A DNA stretch of 64,000 nt, from NCBI GenBank assembly GCA_037974965.1, contig JBBPFI010000001.1, forward strand, positions 2,356,001 through 2,420,000. The letters are read 5' to 3'. The first letter of the stretch is position 1; each line of letters begins with the position of its first letter. This document shows positions 58,947-64,000 of this stretch, in pieces. Source of the DNA: Dacryopinax spathularia. Its lineage: Eukaryota > Basidiomycota > Dacrymycetes > Dacrymycetales > Dacrymycetaceae. Under the pieces are notes generated by a model. The model ran no database searches and was not told where the DNA came from. It saw nothing but the letters and a program-made list of their open reading frames with translations. Made by a program: the position numbers and the translations under genes.

Positions 58947-59321
58947 CCCAATCAATCACTTGCACTATACAAAGTCTTCCTAGACAATGGTACAAGACAA
59001 CGACGAGAGCAGCGTAGTGGGGGGTAATGCGTTTGCTGGTTGTCGTCTGCAGCAGAGAGTAGTGCAGATCAGGCGCTCTGGGGAGCTCGGCGGTCGATGA
59101 GGAGGAGGGGAAGCGGTGCTGACACCGTTCGAAGGGATGGGCGTGTTTGTCTCCGCGCCGAGCGTGTCATCTCCATTACATAACAACTTCGCCACTCTGA
59201 AATCGCCACTCTGAAATATCACCGGTGACTTCATAGTTCATACCAAAATCCCAACTGCACTCCAACACAAAGCAGACGACGACCTCGACCTGCACCACTC
59301 CCCTCAGGACGACGGCGCAAC
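58947..59321. promoter_or_regulatory. Bidirectional promoter of CDC50 and ECD genes
   Basis: The 375 bp between divergent start codons holds both promoters. A perfect 14-bp tandem duplication, CGCCACTCTGAAAT, lies at 59190-59203 and 59204-59217, about 105-130 bp before the ECD ATG, and could be a duplicated factor site. Confidence 0.55.
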
Positions 59322-62300
59322 ATGTCAGTGGACATATTCAACCGCCCACCAACAATAGCAGACGACACACTCCACTACACACTTCATTTCCCTCCCCCCG
59401 AGTCCGAGCCCAGTAACCTAACAGCACTATCAGCACTTATACTTGACTACGTTCGCCAGCTGCTGCCGAAAGATTTTCTCTGGCATCGGGATGGGTTCGA
59501 GCTCCGAGTTGCTGAGAGGGAAGGGAAGGGCAAGGGTAAGGCGAAGGCCAGAGACGCAGGGATGGGGAGTGGGGCGAGGGAGATGAGAGAGGGTGATGCG
59601 TGGTTGGAGGGAACTATGAGGGTCGGGGATGCGGTGGATGATGAGTGGGCCGTCGTATTCCTCCTCCGGGAGATAAGCAAGAAATGGGACTGCATAATCA
59701 GGTACGCCCCCTGCCCACTCACTCCAACCCCACCCATATCTTCCAACTACCCTGAATAGAGGCAGCAACTAACTCTAAGCATAGCGTAACAGACTCGGAC
59801 GGCCAGTTCCTCCTCATCGAAGCAGCCGACTCCCTCCCGCGCTGGGTCACACCCCAAAACGCGCAAAACCGGGTCTGGCTCTATCAGGGTCAACTACACC
59901 TCATCCCGCTCGAACATGCTTCTTCCGGTCCCCGGCCTGCGCGGGACCTAGGAGCAGGGGACAGCGACGACGAGCTCGACCCGTCCGATTCTGCCTGGCT
60001 CTCCATCCCCGACGCCCTTCGCTTTGTGCGTGACCCGGCGGTGCAGACCGTTGCGCCCCAGGCAGTACAAGCTGCCGTTAATGGACGAATAGCAAGATAT
60101 CCCGAAGCGTTCAAGGCGCATATACATCACACCCTCGCCTTCCTCCCCCTCCCCCTCGCGCGCGCCCTCTCTACCCACCCAGAGCTAGCGCAACGAGCAG
60201 CAGAAACCTTCTACACGCGAGACGCGCTCCAGCTCCGAGCAGCACACAAGATGTCGCGCTTTCCCCCTTTCCCTAGTGTACTGGTTAGGGTGACGCTGAC
60301 GCGGGTTGCGTATGCGCAGCTGAGGGGACAGAAATGGCTGCCGCCGAGGGTGTTTGGGCCGCAGCCGAGGGGGGAGAAGGAGAGGAGGTGGTGGGAGGTG
60401 GGTGCTATGATAGCGGCGGGGTGTGAGATGCTGTACCAAGAGACTCGCGCTCGGAATGCTCAAACTGCAGCGGCGGCTGCAGGAGGAGCAGAGGGGAAAG
60501 AAGCGAAGGAGGCGAGGTTGGAAGCGTTGAGGAGGGATCCGGGCTGGGGGAGGTATTTGGAGACGTTGAAGCGGGCTGGATATTTTGGGAGTGAGGTAGA
60601 GGGGAGTAGGGTGTGGAAGGAGAGGGAGGAGAGGGCTGTGGAGGCTTATGTCCAGGCCCGAGCTACAGAGTACGTTCTTTTCCCTCTCTACTTCTTGGTT
60701 TCTTCCTTCAGCGCCTTTCTTCGAGCGAGAGCTGATATTCGGAGTAGGGACGCAGCCAGACCATCGTTCGCCTCGCTTATCGAGAGCGCTCTATCCGCCC
60801 CTGGACCGAGTGAGGACGAATTGAAAGCTTCAGCCCAAGAAGGAGAAGACGACGATTCCTGGCTCGACGTAGGGCAAGAAGAGCTCGAAACTCTCCTCGC
60901 GCGCGCCTCAACCGGAAATGCTCCCCCCACCAACCCAAGCTCGACATCAACACAGCGAGCGCAAGAAAAGGAGGAACCAAAGATCCAAGAGCTCAAGGAA
61001 GATGGGACCCCTGCGAACGAGGATGTGGATATGGAAGCTGAGGAAGAACGACTCGCCGAGAAGGAAGCGAGTAGGCTGAAGGAGATGGCCCGGAAAGTGG
61101 AGGCGTTCGTCGAGGGGGAAGGCGATGTCGAGGGCGCCACTTTCCCCGAGTACGTCCCTCCCCTCCTTCCCCACCTTCGATCATATACTAACAGAGAGGT
61201 AGTGATATCCTGGAAGAAGACGACGATATGCGCGATTCTGATGACCCGACGGACTCCGACGCCGATGTGGACATGGAGCTCACTCCTGAAGAACGAAAAC
61301 GCGCTATGGACGCGCTTGTCCAGCCGCTCGCGGAGGGGGAGTACGGCAAGATGCCTGCAGATTGGAAGAAGCCGCAGCCCATGTCCGATACTGCGCTCGC
61401 AGAAGCGGAAGCGAGACATACCGCCCTCACTTCTGGCGACCCTCCTGCAGACGCAGGCAAGGGCAAGGGCAAAGCCAGGGCGAACGAGGATCTCGAGCCG
61501 CTCGATATGACCCAAGGCCACCGCGCGCCCCTCTTCGAACGAGAGAAATACGAAGGCCATTCGTCCGATTCATCCCTCGACGAAGCCGGCCAAGGCCTCT
61601 CCGACTCGGAAGAAGAAGGTTCCGATGCGCCCCAGGTCGTCGGCGAACTGGGGGACGAGGAGCTGGACGTGGATATGCAGGAGGAAGAAGAGGAGTTTTT
61701 GAGGTTTGCGAGGAAGGAACTGGGGATTTCGGATGAGGGGTGGGGGGAGATCGTTAGGCAGAGGGAGGGGGAGGGGAGGTTCGTGCCCAGGTCTGCTGCG
61801 GCGGGGAAGAAACCTGCTCAGGAGGAGGATAAGGAGGTGTTGGGTCCTAAGCCTCCGAAAGGCAAGTCGGCGGCGAAGGGTAGGACATCGGCGGATAAGG
61901 CGGCGGAGAAAGCGGTACGGTGGATGGACGCTACTCCTGCGCCGCAGAAAGCGCCGAGGGAAAGAAGACAAGGCGGACCGCGACCGAACGCCAATCCGAA
62001 CTTGGACTCCTTCGAGCGAGTTATGGAGGCTATGGAGGGAGAACTGGCGCGCGCGAAAGCCGAAAAGTCTGGCAAGGGCAAGAAGTCCTCCGCCAGTCCC
62101 GTCCAGTCGAATACAAAAGCGCAAGATGCCAAGGGCAAAGGCAAAGCGCCCGCTTCTCCTGATGAAGATGAGGAAGACGCAGACGAGATGCTCCGCGCGA
62201 TGGACGCCGAGCTAAAAAGCGCGCTCAAGAAAGGAGAAGGTGATGAGGGAGATTCGGACGACGAAGAGACCCCGATGGACTACAACCTCATCAAGAACTT

Positions 62301-62415
62301 CCTCGAGAGCTTCAAGTCCCAGGCTGGGCTTGCGGGGCCCGTGTCTGGGATGGTTGGGAGGCTCGAGAAGGGGTGGGTGTGGCCGAGGGATGAGGGCGAG
62401 GAGGGGAAGCACTGA
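59322..62415 (+). CDS. Ecdysoneless/SGT1 family protein
   Basis: Exons 59322-59701, 59785-60669, 60712-61149 and 61203-62415 give 971 residues. The conserved N-terminal ECD core is clear: DTLHYTLHFP, GDAVDDEWAVVFLLREISKK, DGQFLLIEAADSLPRWVTP, NRVWLYQGQLHLIPLEH, and later WWEVGAMIAAGCEMLYQE and LKRAGYFGSE. Next comes the acidic middle with LTPEERKRAMDALVQPLAEG and EYGKMP. The C-terminal part is rich in Asp/Glu and KGKGK runs. ECD proteins act in pre-mRNA splicing with Prp8 and in transcription; fungal members were named SGT1 as suppressors of gcr2 (unrelated to the Hsp90 co-chaperone Sgt1). The second intron is only 42 nt, in frame and stop-free, so its retention would add 14 residues. Confidence 0.92.
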
Positions 62416-62713
62416 ACATGTAGGATCGGAAGGAAATGTACGTTTATCTTTGGGCCGATGTTGGCAACGAGCATTGTACAACAACGCATCAATGGAAGTA
62501 ATGAAGTCACTCAATCATGCACAATTGTTCTATGTCTGCTCCCTTTCCATCGTTCAGTCTCTCCGTTTTCGAACAATCTTTGCTGAATACTTGGTTAGCG
62601 CGCTCTCGAGTTTCCATATCCGAAGAACTGAGCTTCTGACCCTCTTTCGACCGGCCGAGCTGTGGCAATTGGTCTGACATACCTTCATTTGCGGTCAATG
62701 GGGAGGCCTACTT

Positions 62714-63632
62714 CGGCTGTTGCCTCTCCAGCCACCGGCATGGAAACATGGAATGCCCGACGAACTCGTGAAAAGCAACCCTTGAGGCCGATGAATGGAG
62801 TGACAAAGCCATCTTCTTGCATCTTCGCATTCTCCCCTCATCAGAACCCTTTCACCTTTCAACGGGAAACAACTCCGTCTTCTTTCACGGTCCGACGCCT
62901 TCTTTTCCCACCGCTCGGAAGCACCTTCCTAGCAACCGGCATGCCTCCCGCACATGTCCATGCTTCTTTCCTTGCGCCACCCTCACCACAAACCAACCAC
63001 CGCCCGCCCCGGCGGCCGCACCTGAAGCAAGCAAGAAACGCTCGAACCATGGCCCGTGCGTCCTCCTCTGGGCTATATAACTCACCCATGGTGGGCACTC
63101 TGGACACTCCGTACACCACACTCCCCACTCCCCGCTCCCTGCTCCCCTCCCTTGACTTTGCCCTACCCTCCACCCCTGTACCCGCCCCAGGGGAGCCCTC
63201 TCGGCCGAGGACGTATCTGCCTGGGCGGGCACCACTAGGTCGGCTCCTTGCGCGGCGCGTAGGAGTCTCCGACAGACCTAACCAAAAAAGCGCGCCGCAA
63301 GCACATACCCATATAAATATATATAGCGCGGCTCCCTCATCTCCCCGGGGAGCCAGAAAGATGCAGTTGGCCAGCATGAAAGCGCAACCGTTGCTGGGGA
63401 GGCAACTTTCCTTTTCTCTCTTTACCCATGCTTGTGCGACGGCCTGATCAACCGGCAAGCAAGCATGGGTGGGCGTCTGCGGGGCTGTTGCCCTCTCCTT
63501 GGAGAGGGTAATGGTAGGTGCCTGCAGGCGCCCAACCCCATTTTTTTGTGAGTCTCCTTTGTCCGCAATGTCTTGACCAGTACTAATGCCGCAAACATGT
63601 TCTAGGCATCTAAGCAGGCTTGAGTTACAGGT
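62714..63632 (+). repeat. Inverted repeat, copy B (right), with spliced transcription unit
   Basis: Plus-strand counterpart of copy A. It contains the same landmarks, a clear TATA run (63312-63325), the hairpin around 63330-63354, a donor GTGAGT at 63548, branch-point-like TACTAAT at 63581, acceptor at 63605, a 25-nt microexon 63606-63630 and donor GTAAGT at 63631. The intron is 58 nt, the same as in copy A. An open frame across 62750-63447 includes GEPSRPRTYLPGRAPLGRLL, also readable in copy A, but indels shift frames elsewhere. The unit continues downstream. Confidence 0.8.
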
Positions 63633-63739
63633 AAGTCATTTCCCTTCTTTCACCTAACTCTTCTTTGGCCTGCACTTTTATGCGCTCTTATACAACACCA
63701 TGCTACTTTTACCATACCAGATAACTTATGCCTTGGGTA

Positions 63740-63945
63740 ATGCTACATCGTTGTCCCGTCTTCAGCTGTGTCTCTTTTGCAAAGAGAACAATTGGCACAG
63801 ATGTGACTTCACCGCAGGACAAACAGCCTCATCGGCGAGAGCCCTTGAGTCAATGCTCACTATGGAGCTCTCCCACCCCAAAAGCGCCGCATCGGCTTCA
63901 CACTGTACTTGCGATGGTGGCAGGAGGAGGCGCCGCCGCGGCTGA
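63740..63945 (+). CDS. Possible downstream exon with Cys-rich motif (partial)
   Basis: After the GTAAGT donor at 63631 an intron with a CTAAC branch-like site could end at one of several acceptors between about 63718 and 63766. The frame that follows contains LCLFCKENNWHRCDFTAG and a later SHCTCDGG, then ends at TGA 63943-63945 after an Arg run. The C-x2-C-x6-C pattern recalls small zinc-binding motifs in fungal proteins. It may be part of the copy B transcript. The exact start and the end of the gene are unresolved. Confidence 0.3.
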
Positions 63946-64000
63946 TAGTGTCGCGCAAAAAGATGATGCCAGGCTGCAATGGTCGTTTGCCGATCGGGTA

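Noticed and set aside
60688-61560. 290-codon minus-strand open frame
   Set aside because: Antisense to the ECD gene, Ser-rich only because the sense strand is Glu/Asp-rich. No domain.
56231-63632. Solo LTRs or one retrotransposon
   Set aside because: The copies are inverted, no TG...CA termini, target duplication, primer site or reverse transcriptase were found, and the sequence between them is two ordinary genes.

Overview
The window looks like nuclear chromosomal DNA of a basidiomycete fungus, most likely a yeast-like Tremellomycete (inference). Nearly every gene is split by short introns, mostly about 42-75 nt, with GTRNGT donors and YAG acceptors. Promoters are pyrimidine-rich and gene spacing is compact on both strands. 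Many proteins are clear fungal orthologues. I assigned 25 protein genes by reading splice sites and checking codon phase through each exon chain. Exon coordinates are given in the entries.

Layout: (1) 0.1-9.4 kb, mainly plus strand: a macro-domain protein, a GPI-anchored GH13 enzyme with altered catalytic-site histidines, a LanC-like protein and an F-box protein. (2) 9.5-12.5 kb, minus: a RING-like protein and choline kinase. (3) 14.9-17.3 kb, plus: a tandem CCCH zinc-finger RNA-binding protein with a spliced 5' leader. (4) 18.3-20.4 kb, minus: an NRAMP metal transporter. (5) 21.3-27.6 kb, minus: four tandem paralogues of an unrecognised Cys-containing, LRR-like family. This is the most unusual coding region. 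(6) 27.8-31.0 kb: UGO1 (minus) and CK2 alpha (plus) share a 248-bp divergent promoter. (7) 33.2-38.9 kb, plus: mitochondrial DnaJ (Mdj1 type) and an 18-exon MFS transporter. (8) 39.0-50.5 kb, all minus: a METTL21-like methyltransferase, an alpha/beta hydrolase, a 1674-residue disordered protein, complex I NDUFS3 and succinyl-CoA ligase beta. (9) 52.2-55.7 kb, plus: a 1138-residue Ser/Pro-rich protein. (10) 56.2-63.6 kb: CDC50 (minus) and ECD/SGT1 (plus) lie between two inverted copies of a roughly 1-kb element. Each copy carries the same predicted splicing pattern. The right-hand copy continues towards the end of the window.

Functional themes are mitochondrial (UGO1, Mdj1, NDUFS3, LSC2), membrane and lipid (choline kinase, CDC50, NRAMP, MFS) and cell wall (GH13). 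These are housekeeping genes rather than a dedicated cluster. The accessory-looking parts are the four-paralogue array, the gene-poor 31-33 kb stretch and the inverted repeats. I saw no convincing tRNA, rRNA, CRISPR array, transposase or intact retroelement.
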